Shown: piece after piece, positions 37,688 through 49,100 of the stretch
Layout: the number at the start of each line of letters is the position of its first letter
Numbering within the stretch: the stretch's first letter is position 1
Assembly: GCF_027942865.1 (NCBI RefSeq)
Contig: NC_134519.1
Coordinates: 23,470,248-23,534,247 of the forward strand
Source of the DNA: Odontesthes bonariensis
Taxonomy: Eukaryota; Chordata; Actinopteri; Atheriniformes; Atherinopsidae
DNA: 64,000 nt
Direction: 5' to 3'
Program-made: the position numbers and the translations under genes
The notes under the pieces: model-generated
Seen by the model: the letters and a program-made list of their open reading frames with translations, nothing else
Databases searched by the model: none
What the model was told of the DNA's origin: nothing

Positions 37688-38241
37688 ACTACGCTGACTT
37701 GCTACAATCTTTGTTTTGGGGTGATCACCAACACACGAGCTACAGTTGCATTTTAAATATGTATGACAATTTGGTCAAAGTACACAGACAGAAACCATGT
37801 GCGTCTCATCCACCCATCACGGCGCATGCAGCGTAGACACCCCACTGAACCTCGAGGCCACCAACGCCTTTTTGTCCGGAGACACTAAAAACGGATTCTT
37901 ATTTATTTATTTCCTAAAGGACGGTGTGCATTGTTGTGCACCTACTGCAGTCAGTGCAATCACCGGGGGAAGCATTTTGTGAGAACGAAAGGTGGATCCA
38001 ATAGGCTACGCTAGGGGAAAAAAAAGGGGAAAAATGAGGCGTATCATATTATTAGTGCACACTCACGCCGCGATCACCGGTTCCAATTAATCGCGTTGAT
38101 AGGGATGAATGAGCGCTGAGAAAACACGAGGATGCGACGGCGTGGTCGGAGGTCGTGCAGCGCGTTCACCCACCTTTTATCCAGACAGCAGATCCACTCT
38201 GCCGACGGAGACAAATTGGGGGACGTCTGCACTGCGACCAT
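15382..38241 (-). CDS. rapgef4: Rap guanine nucleotide exchange factor 4 (Epac2/cAMP-GEFII)
   Basis: Thirty exons give 997 residues (human about 1011). Epac2 is a cAMP-activated exchange factor for Rap1/Rap2. Domains in order: cAMP-binding domain A (about 26-149, pocket [15 protein letters not shown]), DEP (about 210-285, [11 protein letters not shown]...[16 protein letters not shown]), cAMP-binding domain B (about 345-460, [19 protein letters not shown] and [17 protein letters not shown]), REM ([16 protein letters not shown] onward), a Ras-association-like domain (about 655-740) and the CDC25 GEF domain (about 745-980, [41 protein letters not shown]). It ends SYRLEPRRT. Having both cAMP domains separates it from RAPGEF3 and RAPGEF5. 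The start [23 protein letters not shown] matches the human opening and has a strong Kozak context. Teleosts can have two copies; which one this is cannot be told here. Confidence 0.96.
17818..17840. repeat. Poly(T) tract in a rapgef4 intron
   Basis: About 23 consecutive T on the plus strand. It lies in the intron between exons 17892-18038 and 17576-17673. Confidence 0.95.
19172..19563 (-). other. AT-AC (U12-type) intron of rapgef4
   Basis: The exon ending ATG GCA CA is followed on the minus strand by ATATCCTTTTT, an exact match to the minor-spliceosome AT-type donor (ATATCCTT). The intron ends ...ACTTTAACCTCGTTTGCAC. CTTTAAC is one mismatch from the U12 branch consensus, and its branch A lies 12 nt before the AC end. 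Joining there gives CA|C and restores Met-Ala-His-Tyr-His, matching Val-Ala-His-Tyr-His in human RAPGEF4. No GT donor is nearby that would keep the frame. The 392-nt intron contains a GA microsatellite. Confidence 0.88.
19493..19542. repeat. (GA)25 microsatellite
   Basis: An uninterrupted dinucleotide run sits inside the AT-AC intron of rapgef4, starting about 20 bases from its donor. On the transcribed strand it is (CU)n. Confidence 0.97.
28671..28766. repeat. (GAAA)24 microsatellite
   Basis: A near-perfect tetranucleotide array with a purine-rich left flank, in the large intron between rapgef4 exons 4 and 5. On the minus strand it reads as a false Phe/Leu/Ser-rich protein. Confidence 0.97.
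29477..29680 (+). mobile_element. Degenerate, internally deleted Tc1/mariner-like element
   Basis: The stretch opens with TACACCAGTCAGCCACAACG, close to the terminal repeat of a common fish Tc1-like family. It then jumps into sequence resembling the middle of that family's transposase gene, where the reading resembles the [14 protein letters not shown] region and continues to 'gcagaccaagcacaccc'. The intervening part is missing, so this is a dead copy. It lies in the intron between rapgef4 exons 4 and 5. The family match is from memory and the right edge is approximate. Confidence 0.55.
35057..35100. repeat. (CA)n microsatellite with CG interruption
   Basis: A CA run with a short CGCGCG interruption in rapgef4 intron 1. 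Confidence 0.95.
35460..36052. mobile_element. MITE-like element with inverted ends and TTAA flanks
   Basis: Terminal inverted repeats AGCTGCAGTCTGCAA (left) and TTACAGACTGCAGCT (right) differ at one position. Each end is bordered by TTAA (35456-35459 and 36053-36056), consistent with a TTAA target duplication. The 593-bp interior has no credible reading frame, so it looks non-autonomous. It lies in rapgef4 intron 1. TTAA targets suggest a piggyBac-like mobiliser, but the ends do not show the usual piggyBac terminal bases, so the superfamily stays open. Confidence 0.7.
37657..37685. repeat. Poly(A) tract
   Basis: About 29 consecutive A on the plus strand in rapgef4 intron 1. No retroposed gene is evident next to it. 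Confidence 0.95.
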
Positions 38242-38440
38242 CTTCCCCGGCTGCGTGTCGCTGTGATGCTACCGGAGGAGGCTTTCCAGTTGTCGGTGGT
38301 CGTTAATGAACGTGAGCTCCGGCTGCGCCCCCTCCCCGCCCCTCCGCTGCTCTCCGCCCCGAGCTGCCTTCACGCGACCACAGCCTGCTGCCGCTGCCTC
38401 AGCCGTGGCACGCAGATGACCCGCATCTCTTTGCCTTAAT
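38242..38440 (-). promoter_or_regulatory. GC-rich promoter/5' UTR region of rapgef4
   Basis: The DNA just upstream of the rapgef4 start codon is clearly GC- and CpG-richer than its surroundings. GC-box-like runs (CCCCTCCCCGCCCC and TCCGCCCC on the plus strand) fall at about 38327-38360. No TATA box was assigned. The transcription start cannot be fixed from sequence alone. Confidence 0.5.
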
Positions 38441-41400
38441 GGGCTGTTTTTGCCAGGGCGTGTGGATGGACCAAAAAACAGCACCAGTAACAGGAAGTTT
38501 AGTGCCTGAAGGGTGGGGGAGGAAAAGTCTTTATTCAGTTTAATTATTTTGACCAAAACATATAACCGTGTAAGTGTACCTACTTTAAATTGGGACGATT
38601 AATAGTACACTTCAGCCCATGCTTTAAAACGCCTATTCCAAAGAGGCTGAGACCATGTGTAAACGAAAACAGAATGCATTGATTTTCAATTCTCAGAAGA
38701 AGAAAAAAAGTGTCTTCACATTAGAAGACAGAAAACAGTGAGATATGTTACTGTCTCGTGAAAAACATTTGTACATCTCGAATTTGACTGCAGCAATTCG
38801 TCTCAAAAGGATGCTACAGTTGCTGGACTTGTGGGGGAGAAAACGTAGTCCTAGTCATGTCTGATAGAGGTGTTTTGTCATATTTTGCATATCATTATGC
38901 AAGTCAAATGCTTTTAATTGGTGAAAGATTTGAAAAAAAGAAAAGAAAAAGAGTCAAATGCAGGCAGACTAGTCCAGCATCTGTACTCTTCAACTATGAA
39001 GCCGTGCTTTTGACATAGAATCAGTATGCGATTTACATTGCTGAAATATATACAATGCCTATTCTGAAAAGATGCTGTCTTTTCCGGAATGCATCTTTTT
39101 ATTGCAGCATAATGCTGCAATAAAACCTGTATATACCACTCAGCATTTGATTATGTCTCTCCAGATGTGCAAGTTACCATTTCTATTAGCACTAATGCAC
39201 CCCCATACCATCAGATATGCAGGCTTTTGAACTCAGTGTTAATACCAAGCCAAACAGTCCCTCTCATCTTTATTTCGGGGGGCACAGTGTCCATGATTTT
39301 TTTTTCATTAATTTCAAATGTATTCTCGGACCACAGAGCAGTTTTTTTTTTCTTTGCATTGGCTTTAAAAGTCAAATGAGCCCAATTTCTTTCTTTCTGT
39401 TTTTTTCTTATATTCAGTAATACAGATTAACACATTTGCATTTGAATAAATACTCCAATGTCATTCATTTTTTAATCTCTAAAAGGATGAAACTACAAGT
39501 GGAAGAAAACTATTTGGACCGCTGGCATAAATAATGTGGGGAAAGGAGACCCAGAGACCCCACTGAGTGACCTTTAAGAAAGTCAGCTCACAATGCATCA
39601 TTGATCAACTCAGCCACCCGGAGGCAAAAATGGTCGCTCACAGCAGCTTTAAAATCAAACATGTAAGCAGTGATTTGCACAAAGTGGAGCGTAGGGTGAA
39701 AACCAGTCCACAAAGCAGAGGTTTTTCAAACTGAGACAGCAGGCTTCCTCTTAGATCAAATTTTACACTCACTCTCGCTTTTCGCTTAGTAGGTTAAATT
39801 CCTGGTTGCCCATGGGATAATGATTATGTTGTTTGCAAAATGCAAATGTATCGGTAATGCATCGAATGTATTTGTTTGTCCTTCTGATAACAAACGGAAT
39901 ATTTCCTCATTAATCATCCACCGAGCCTTCCCTGAAGCAGCTTGGAGGCCATTAGGTCAGCTCGATGATTCAGTGCCGGGACATGCAGTGTTTTCAAACA
40001 TAATCTTGCAAATATTGACCCATAATACTCTTAGAAATTCTGAGATCAAGAATAGTTACGTACTGTGACTGGTGATTGTGCAATCTCTTCTTTGGGGTAA
40101 GTCCAGCCAGTGTTTTGAAGCTCTGGACCTGAACCTGATAACAGGAAGCACCTCTGCCTCTCTGTCATCACTTTGGTTGAGACAAAACAAGTGAACATGA
40201 CGTTGCTCTGTTGTTTATTCACCACCTCCCTCGGGGTATTCTTCGAAGTTACATTGCTGCGAGTGTAAATCCATTCAGTGTCGTGGAGCACAATGGAATC
40301 TGCATACACAGTCAGTTTCAGTGCCATAGGTCATCTTCTGATGCACTGTGGGATAAAGCTGTGATGTGTAATAAGGGGAGGGATACAGATTAGGGCTGGG
40401 CCTAATCGGTGGTGGCATTACCATGCATGTGCTTCAGAACATTGAGCCGGGGCATCGTGATGCCCGCCGCCTCGGGGTTGAATATAATTCAAGTGTAATA
40501 AAGAAGTACCACAAATGCCAAGGAAACAACAGAGGGGAGGAGAAGCTGTACATTAGCAGCTTCACAGCATCCGAGTAGTTCGGTCCGTCAGGACGTAGAT
40601 GTAGACGTCCTCATGACAAATGGAACATCTCCCCAAACTTAATACAAATTCAGGCCATTTTAAACAAATGTGATCAGAAATAACTCTTACGAACTATCAT
40701 AATATTACAAAAGCACCAGATCATAAAGTATGTCTCAACACCTGGTCAAAAATAGTTTGACAATATTTCTATTTTTGACCACAGTCGCCAAACATCATGA
40801 TTGACATGGGAGATGGGAAAACACGAGGAGCCAAATCAGAGTATTGTCGGTATTAAGCCAGCCTAATGAGGCAAGATGGCATAAATAAGCTGCGCATGAA
40901 GACTGCCTCTGTATTCCATGGCCTTTAAACTGCTGTAGCCTTGAAGGATCCTCGCGCAAAATTACGTATAAACAGCAACATAGAGGCCATCTTTTCACTC
41001 GCTCTCCTTCAGCCCAACTGATGAGCAGGAAGCGGGAGCAGCAGAGATGCAGCCTGTCACCAGGATGACTGCAGCAGCAGCAGCAGAAGAAGGACGGGAG
41101 GATGAAGAGGAGCAGGGCGGTTATTTCCAGTGCATTCCTGAAAACGGGAAGAGGACAGCGGAGAGGAGGGAAAACAAGGGGAACAAGAGGAGTTTTTGAT
41201 TTACCCGTGGTCAAAAAGAATGTGCGGCCAGACAAACGGAGGTGGACCTGAACCGTTTGTAACGGGATGAATGAGACATGACAGACGAGAATTGCTGCTT
41301 CATCACAAACTCCTTTGTATTAGATGTTCTTTTTCTCTCCTCACCTAGCACCATGACAACACTGAAGTTTTTAATTCTGCCGCATCAGGTGGAAAACATC

Positions 41401-42086
41401 TGCATGTACGCACCTGTTGCAGTTACGTGTGTGTGTGGATATTTACGCCTGCCTCCCTGCATTTGTTTGAAATGGCCACACAGCATGCACGACTGTAATA
41501 CCGGAGGGTGATTGAGCAAGTTTTCTCCAGACTGTTACAGTGAAGTGTGTTGGTGCCAGCTGTCTCCACCTTTAAATCCCACGAGGGCTTATGTGCTATT
41601 TTTAAGATGTTTCTTTGTTCAGAAAAAAAAAAAGTGAAGTGAAGCCTAAATAAAACTGGATGGAATAAACAAAAAACAAAGTCACAGAGTCACAGGAGCA
41701 GATGTATCTAAACAAATTATTTGTCCATTTGAGGCCTGTGCAAGACCAATTGAAACCCTCCTTCTAAAACACATCCCTGTATGCTGTGGAATAGTTTTTA
41801 CAGTTCACCCCGACATGAACTGAATTCATGAGGTCACACACTCATCTGCACACAATTATCACTGATTTTCTCTCTACATGTGCAGTACACATGTCTAAAC
41901 ACAAAGTGGCAGCATCATTGTATATTAATTAATATCTGCATCGCACGTTTCGGCTATAAAAAAAAAAAGCACCACTTAGGAGTCAAGTCGAACTACTTCA
42001 TGGCATATGTACTAAGTTCCTGCAAAGCTGAATTTTTCCTCCTTTAAACTACCGGCTTGTGCATTCAACCCAGCTGTGTGCCGACG

Positions 42087-42128
42087 AGAGAGAGAGAGAG
42101 AAAGAGAGAGAGAGCGAGAGAGAGAGCG
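42087..42128. repeat. Interrupted (GA)n microsatellite
   Basis: GA repeats with a few A and C interruptions, in the intergenic region. Confidence 0.9.
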
Positions 42129-42882
42129 TGAGCGTCTGCATTTAAATGTTCATGAGACTGAGTAATTTCCCTGTGGAAGTTAGAATCTGGAAATATGGTT
42201 GACTGCACAGATGACCATATGCGTCTTGACCGCCTGCCAAATGCTGCCCACAAGAAAAAAAAAAAACGCTCATGCACGCACCGATATCATCAACTATGAG
42301 ACAAAATATTCAAATTTCATATTTCAAATTTGGGTCTTTGAAGTCACAAAACTGAAAAGAAGTGGTTTGTTAAAACAGGATTCAAAGGTAAAATCAGCCT
42401 CAGGCCGCACAGGGGCAGGATTTCTTTTACATATCCGTATTCTTACATACCGATATATTAGGTTTATACAAATATAGAACTCACATTTTACTATTTCACC
42501 AGCAACATTAGGTCATCTTGAATTTGATGGAAATAACATGCCGACAAAAAGAGAAAAACTAGGGGTTCTAAGGAGCAACATCTGGAAGAACGTGTTGCAA
42601 CTAATCAGGTAAATTGCCAACAGATAACATGATTGGGGATTTAAAAAAAAAAAAAAAAGAGCACCTTGGAGAGGCAGATCCTCTCAGAAGTAAAGATGGG
42701 CACAGCTTAACTCGTCTGCAAAAACCTGCATGTGCACATTTTTGAGCAACTTCATAATGATGCTCTTCAATGCAAATGTGTGAAGACTATGCATTTTCCA
42801 TGGTCTGCTGTAACTAATACCACCAAAAGAATTCAGTGAATCTGGACGCATCTAACACCCATCATTTCTGGTCGATATGCAG

Positions 42883-43212
42883 TACACTCATTCACCACTT
42901 TATTAGCAACACCTGTGAAATGCAACGTGAGGTTGAAAGGTCTGACAAAAAGTCTTAGGGGTTCGTCCAGCCTCGAAAGTCCCTAGAAACCTGTGACATC
43001 TGTGGCAAGCAAGCCCAATCCATAAAACCCTATCCCACAACCCATAAGGCTCAAAGTATCCAACGCTAGCATCCCCAGGACCACACACTCCAGGACACGG
43101 CCAGACACTCAAAAATGTCCTTTGTCCATGTCCTGACTGGTCCGAGCTCCGTTAGGAGAAGAAGGGGAACCAACTGAATATTGGGCAGGCGGTCATAACG
43201 TTAAGGCTAACC
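42883..43212 (+). mobile_element. Degenerate Tc1/mariner-like remnant
   Basis: The right end, about 43130-43212, contains 'ggtccgagctcc', 'gaatattgggcaggcggtcataacg' and 'ttaaggct', closely resembling the 3' terminus of a fish Tc1-like transposon. The left end, TACACTCATTCACCACTTTATTAG, resembles the terminal repeat of a related family. The interior carries no intact transposase. The copy may be composite; family assignment is from memory. Confidence 0.55.
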
Positions 43213-44133
43213 ATTTTGAAGCATTTGAAGTCAGCTTCTTCTGAAACCCCATAGGGGATTGCAAGGAATATGTGTTAGCTTGTAACCCGTCTTCCGTATT
43301 TAAATAGAAGCCCTGGCAGGGACTTGTTCACTCTCGTTTGCTTCACAAACTGGGAATAGGCTCATTGTACGGCCCCTCCTTCACTCCTCCTGCAACACAC
43401 CGGCTTGATACCATGACGTTTCACAAACCCAGACATGATGGCCCCGTTTTGATATGACTATCACAGTCTCCAAATATTGGAAAAAAAATAATAATAATTA
43501 ACAAGAGAAAAATCATGTAGACTTGGGGAAGGAGGTATAGAAATTGAATTCTCTAAAGTCTAGGGGACCTGTTGCTGGTGGTAGAGAGAAATTAAAGGCT
43601 ATGTTTACACACACAACGATCCATGTATTTCTTATCTTTTTTTCACATCCTTCACAAGGAATTCACTTTTATTCAACACCGCATGTCAAGCCTGTGATTT
43701 ACTGCGAGGCTCCACTCATGACCGTCTCTCACTGCCTCTCACATTTAAGTTCATTCAGTTGCCTCATCTGCTCTCCCTCCTTCTCCTTTGTGCAGCTTCT
43801 ACCTCTCTGAACTTTACTTTTCCACCCACCTCCACGTTATTCCTTCGAATTTTTCTCATCTCTGCGTCGATTCACTGTCCCTCCTTCCCTCCCTCTCACG
43901 GTTAGCCTCATTCAGAAGGAGGCTTTTGTGATTGGCCAGTATTTATATCAAGTAGGTCCCAGTGCCACCTGGGACAATGGTCTCCAGTCAGATCCAGGTC
44001 ACAGCGAGCAGAACCATTCTTCGGCTCTGCGTGGATCAGTCCAGTCCAGCGGAGTCCAGTCCATCTGCAAGAGAAGCTAGCCTCACAGACAGACAATAGG
44101 TATTGGACCTACTCACCCACTGCACTGGCATAT

Positions 44134-44158
44134 ACACACACACACACACACACACACA
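44134..44158. repeat. (CA)n microsatellite
   Basis: About 12 CA units in the intergenic region, followed by a short CAGG repeat. Confidence 0.95.
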
Positions 44159-44799
44159 GGCAGGCAGACACATAAATCAGCAGGTGCTGCATCACTGCTT
44201 CGGTTTGCCTGGCACACAGGTAGACAGTGGGAGATTTGGCTGGCTGCACTAACCTGTATCATGCACACAGGGGAAAAAAAAACATTCACATGAGGCTTGC
44301 CTCTGAGCCCCGGAGATGTGGTATGGATATCTACAGGCTGGGAGACAGTTAAAGGTAAGCGGATGTGCCAATGACCTCCATCCTTCAGAAGAAGTTTAGG
44401 TTGCAATGTTCTATAGAGCTATGCTGTCAAATGTGTCCACTTTAGAAAGACAGGCAGAAAAAAAAGGAGGAAAGCAGTGTATGTTATGATAGACAGTGTG
44501 ATTAGCACAATGCTTGCTTCACAGTGGTCATTTTAAACTAATTTCAAAACTGAACTGTCAAATACGAGAAAGGCTGCAACAAATAAGTCGCCTAAAGGAC
44601 TCCTTTCTTAAACGTAAATTCATTACAAGATGTCTCTGTTACTATTAGCTCTTCAAAGGAAGGCTGCCTTGGTTCAGTGCTGGTACCCACTCACCACCAC
44701 CGTTTCACAGTTACCGGAGTAGTTTACACAGGATTAACCAGGGGATAATCCATTTACAGTATTTAGAGACATGAGTCGCCATCTGTCTGTATTTATCTC

Positions 44800-45000
44800 A
44801 GCGAGAGAGCCGCCACCGCCGTCTGACTGCCCACAGACAACCCTGCCACGGTACCACCAAACTGTCGACATCAGAGTAAGAAAATAGCCATATTTATATT
44901 GTACAACTTGATTATTTCGCTAACCTTCCATTGAACCGCGCGACCTTTAAACTGCGCGCGCAGTTCAGAACGGTCGGAGAGATTTGCTACCTTCATACGC
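44800..45000 (+). promoter_or_regulatory. CpG-rich segment with a 16-bp palindrome, possible neurabin promoter
   Basis: This segment is CpG-richer than the surrounding DNA and lies 1.2-1.4 kb upstream of the neurabin-type start codon. It contains the perfect palindrome AACTGCGCGCGCAGTT at 44950-44965, which resembles paired NRF1-type half-sites. Its role is inferred from position and composition only. Confidence 0.35.
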
Positions 45001-45329
45001 TGTCGTAAAATTCCATTTTGACCCCGTATTTATTTATTTATTTATTTTTATTATTATTTTCTGCTCCAGTTTTAGTCGGAAGTCTCATCGCCCAGTTTGA
45101 AAGTCATGTCAAACAGACGGGACCGACCTCTTGAACATGCCGTGCGCTTACAACGAAAGGAATGAGCAAAGACATCTTATTAAGGTTAAGTTGATTTATC
45201 TAATTAACTTAGCAAGTTGGATAAACAACAACAGTTTGCCTCACATTTGGCACATCATTTCTGAAGCTGAGCAACATGAGGAGCGAAATCACACTGCTGT
45301 TCTTTTACAAGAGTGGTGTAAAAATGCGT

Positions 45330-45362
45330 TTATATATATATATATAATGCGTTTATATATAT

Positions 45363-45422
<60 letters not shown>

Positions 45423-45436
45423 GCTATAGATAGATA
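45330..45436. repeat. Composite (TA)n / (GATA)n microsatellite
   Basis: The block 'atgcgtttatatatatata' occurs twice in tandem and is followed by about 14 GATA units. Confidence 0.95.
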
Positions 45437-46161
45437 CTACGTGACTTTGTCCTCCCCCACTTTTCCGACGGCACATGAACGCACACTTAGCCGGTAATTG
45501 TGAATACCTGCGTCAGGTAGATGGGTCCTGCCGGCTGCGTTTTGGATTTTTATCATATTGGTGACTAATGTAAACCGTCCAAATGCACAGTGAGTTTGAT
45601 TATTAATAAAGAGAGATAACTCCACTTCTGGCAATACGTGAACTGCATAACAGTTGGTCTCAGTTGTAACAGAGATTTTATTTTTTATTTTTTTTGTCGG
45701 CTTCAAGGAATCTAATTAGGGTTCAGACGGTGTTTGCGAAACAAATCAAGAACTCCCCTTGGAGGAATCTTTCATTTGTGACCCGTTTAAAACTGTGCCT
45801 GTTCACCTAAATGATTGTATTGTACTGCCCTCTTCTTTCTCCACTGTTTTAGGAGTAGAGGTGATGACGAAGAGAAGAATCTAAATCCAAGGACAGCTAA
45901 TGACAAAGAGGTTCCAACACCGAGAGCTCTTCTGTTCTCTGCTGTCATCAGACGACTGCTGTAAACGTTTGAAACACCAGCTTTATTGTAAAGCATTCCT
46001 TGCCTTTCTGCAACCATTCCACGGTACCAGCAATTTGTCAAACGTTGCCTACCTGCTCAGCACTTGCCCAAGTGCTTTTATTTTTTTTTATTGTAGAAAA
46101 AAAAGCCTGGTCCTCAGCTTCTCCACGGTTTTTTCTCACTTCAAAGAGGAGTTATTCCCCG

Positions 46162-49100
46162 ATGATGCGGACAGACATCAGAGGCCGAAGTGCCTCACCT
46201 CACAGGATTACTTATAAGTCTGACTTCCATGCTATCAAATGCTCATTTGACACTGGGGCTTGTTTACAGTCGGGGACCAAAACTGTTGCTGCCACTCAAC
46301 GCTCTGCTGTGCACCCAAACAAGCTGTTGTCCTGCTTGTCAGATCCCATAATGTCCCACACCAGCAGAAGTAGCAGCGCAGACAGCCGAGGAAGGATCCA
46401 AAGCACCAGGGGAACCAAGATCAGAGATAATATTTTTCTACAAATGGACAGCCAGCAATCACGACAAGATAGCGTTCCAGCCCTGAGTTCCTGCTCCACA
46501 CCTCTCCCTCCTCCCTCAGATCTTAGCTTGCAACTCCAAACTTCTCCTTTCCCACGATCCAAACGTTCTGTCATCAGTTCCTCGTCTGTTATGAGCACTC
46601 TGACCAGTATCTCTACCCGAGAAATGTCTCTGCAGGAAAAACCCTCCAGAGCTGAGGGCAAAGTGGATATCGATAGAGCTGCTCTGGCTCAGAAGTTCTC
46701 CGTAACCCGAAGGTTGTTTGAGGCCAAGATGATGAAGGGTGGAAGGGGTGGAGGACAGGTATCAAAGCCTGTGATTGATAGGGGGAGCAAGGGGGCTGCG
46801 GATGGGAGAGAAGAGGTGGAAAAGGGGGAGGAGGCAAGTGGGGAAAAGAAGCACGCAGAGGAGGATGGGTTAGATAAAGACAAATCCATAAACCACATGA
46901 TGAATATTTCTTTGCTGAAGCCTCATGCAGTGGCGTCAGCGACAAGGTGCCCTAAATCTCCAGCACTGGATGGCCCCAGGGACACGCCCAACAAGTCTCC
47001 TTCATCTCATGACATACATGATAAAACCACAGTGTCACAAACAGAGGAAGACGGGGAAGAAATAGCAACTCCTAACCCGTGCTCAGCTCCTGAGGCAACA
47101 CTGAGGGCAGAACTAGTCAGCATAAAGAATGAGTCTTCAGAAAGTGACGAGAACGAGGCGGAGAAGGTGTCGAAGGAGAACAAACACTGGCTTAAGGCTG
47201 ACATGGAAAAGCATACACACAAAGCTGCAGGAGAATGTGAGGAGGCCCTAGAAGATGATGTCTTTGAGGAGCCCACTGTGGAAACAACATCAGTACCTGT
47301 TTATCTGCTGGGAAACGGTGTGGACATCAAAGTAGTGGAAGATGGGCCAATCACTTCCACAGATCGCCAGAAGGAGTTATCAGAAGACATGCAATGGAAA
47401 AGAGTAGCTCAGGATGGTGGAGAACAAAGCGGGGACACGTATCAGCAGGTGAATGAACAATGGGAGGGTAAAAAGGAGGAGCAGAACAGACGGCTCACGG
47501 CACAAACTGAGAAGAAGTCGACGGAAGAAAAAGACAGCGGGGAGAAAAAGACAGACACCGGATTAGGGCAAAGTGCTGGAGAGGCTGAGAGGGTCGTGAT
47601 GCAAGACGAGGGAAAGGCTGAAGGTGAAGAAGAAGACGCTACACAAAGTCAGTGGAAGGGTGGAAAAGAGGAGAGAGGTGTGGGAGAGGAAGGAACAACA
47701 TCTGAGCTGAAAGAGGAGCCCGTCACTGAGGCGGTGAAACGTGCGGCACGCAGGATAAGTAATGATGGAACGGATGATGTAGGTGGCGGCAAAGACGACC
47801 AAACAGGCGCGGCAGTAATCTGTGGGATCGAAAACAAGGCTTTTGTGTACGATCAGGACTCTCAGTCAAATCCTGAGCTTTCAGCATCTCTAACACCGGG
47901 CCAGTTAAGCTGTCTGCATAGAGAAAACCCGCCTGTGTTTGAGGAAATTCCTGGTGTTCCCGAACTGGACTTTCAGGAGGATAAAGATGCACCTGAGGTT
48001 GCAAAGAGGAAAGTCAGCTTTTCTATGGCACCAATCAAGGTATGAATGTCTTTGTAAAAGAAAAGACATATAAATATGTATTTATATATTACAATTCCAG
48101 TGTCCCTCTTCTGCTTTCTTGTGAAAGCTCTTCATTTGACCTTTGTACGACCGTTGGTTCCAGCAGCTGTTTTGAAGTTAGCCCAAAGCCATGTTTCTAA
48201 CCCATAAGGGAGGGCTGGAAAGCAAGATTTCACATGCCTGACTTTGTCAGCACCAGGCTTGGAGCTTCCTTTACATAAACACGCAGGGAAAAAATAATCT
48301 GGCGCGTTTGGTGTGAATCTGGATCGTAACAAACACTTGTAGTAGCAGTCAGCGGTGGTAACAGTAATGTCCCAAGGAAACCGTGTGTGAGGACGCTTTT
48401 TAGCGGTTCCATAATTATGCTTGTACAATATGCTCTCCGTAAGACTTTACACTTCCCGAGTCTCTCGCGTCTCACACTCTCATTGACAGATTTTCAGGCC
48501 CAAACAGCTTCCTTGTAGTGTCAATCTCTGCAGATGGTCCTGTTTACAGTTGGCTCATTTATTCGATATGAATTACATACAACAGCATTTTTTTAGCAGG
48601 CCTAATTTTGTCATCAGTGTTTATCTAAGCTGAGGCCAGTGGAGGATTTATTTACAATAAATGGTGTCTTTCAGGTGTACTGTACCTACTCCAATGCAGA
48701 ATATGACCGACACAATGAGGACATCGACCCAGTGTCCGCTTCAGCAGAGTTTGAGCTGGAAAAGAGAGTTGACAGGATGGACGTTTTTGCTGTGGAAATA
48801 GAAAAGGGTTTGTATGTCTCGCCTGGTTTGCCTCTTATTGCTGAATGTCTAATCCAAAAATGAACAAAATCCCCGTGTCTCAACAATCTGCAAATAACAA
48901 TCCTTTTTTCCCCACTGGCTCTAGGTGAGGATGGACTGGGAATCAGTATAATAGGAATGGGTGTAGGGGCTGACCAGGGACTGGAAAAACTGGGAATCTT
49001 TGTCAAGACGATTACTGAAGGAGGAGCAACACAAAAGGATGGACGGTATGCCTCCACATTTGTTTCCTATGTGTGCTGGAAGGTTGAATAAATGAACTAT

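Larger units (their letters stand above)
33414..38173 (-). other. rapgef4 intron 1 (4.76 kb)
   Basis: The longest clear intron in the window joins the exon encoding residues 1-23 to the exon starting [10 protein letters not shown]. It contains the TTAA-flanked MITE, a CA microsatellite and a 29-base poly(A) run at 37657-37685. No exon or RNA gene was recognised inside. Confidence 0.75.
15382..38241 (-). other. rapgef4: Exon map of rapgef4
   Basis: Coding exons in transcript order: 38241-38174, 33413-33271, 32076-31988, 31105-30959, 26544-26472, 26202-26147, 25398-25292, 25172-25051, 24560-24377, 23981-23897, 23233-23173, 22097-22021, 21499-21353, 21104-21010, 20461-20376, 19642-19564, 19171-19021, 18926-18838, 18750-18723, 18630-18552, 18038-17892, 17673-17576, 17342-17217, 17059-16881, 16773-16683, 16587-16537, 16113-16026, 15874-15810, 15658-15604, 15509-15382. 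The total is 2994 nt including the stop. All junctions are GT-AG except 19564/19171, which is AT-AC. Introns contain no other gene that I can recognise. Confidence 0.88.
38441..46161. other. Intergenic region between head-to-head rapgef4 and neurabin genes
   Basis: No protein-coding exon was recognised on either strand in 7.7 kb. No PDK1-like kinase, which occupies the equivalent human interval, could be seen. The region holds a Tc1-like remnant (42883-43212), GA, CA, TA and GATA microsatellites, a short CAG run near 41071-41086 and a CpG-rich segment near 44800-45000 that may be the neurabin promoter. Non-coding 5' exons of either gene may lie here unseen. Confidence 0.6.

Noticed and set aside
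38269-38556. Minus-strand 95-codon frame upstream of rapgef4
   Set aside because: It lies in the GC-rich promoter/5' UTR region; the conserved Epac2 start is at 38241 in its own exon.
46000-46161. Earlier in-frame ATG for the neurabin-type gene at 46000
   Set aside because: The extra 54 residues are hydrophobic and unlike any neurabin start, while [15 protein letters not shown] matches the family start exactly where expected.
38441-46161. Possible PDK1 gene between rapgef4 and the integrin gene
   Set aside because: No exon resembling a pyruvate dehydrogenase kinase was found on either strand.
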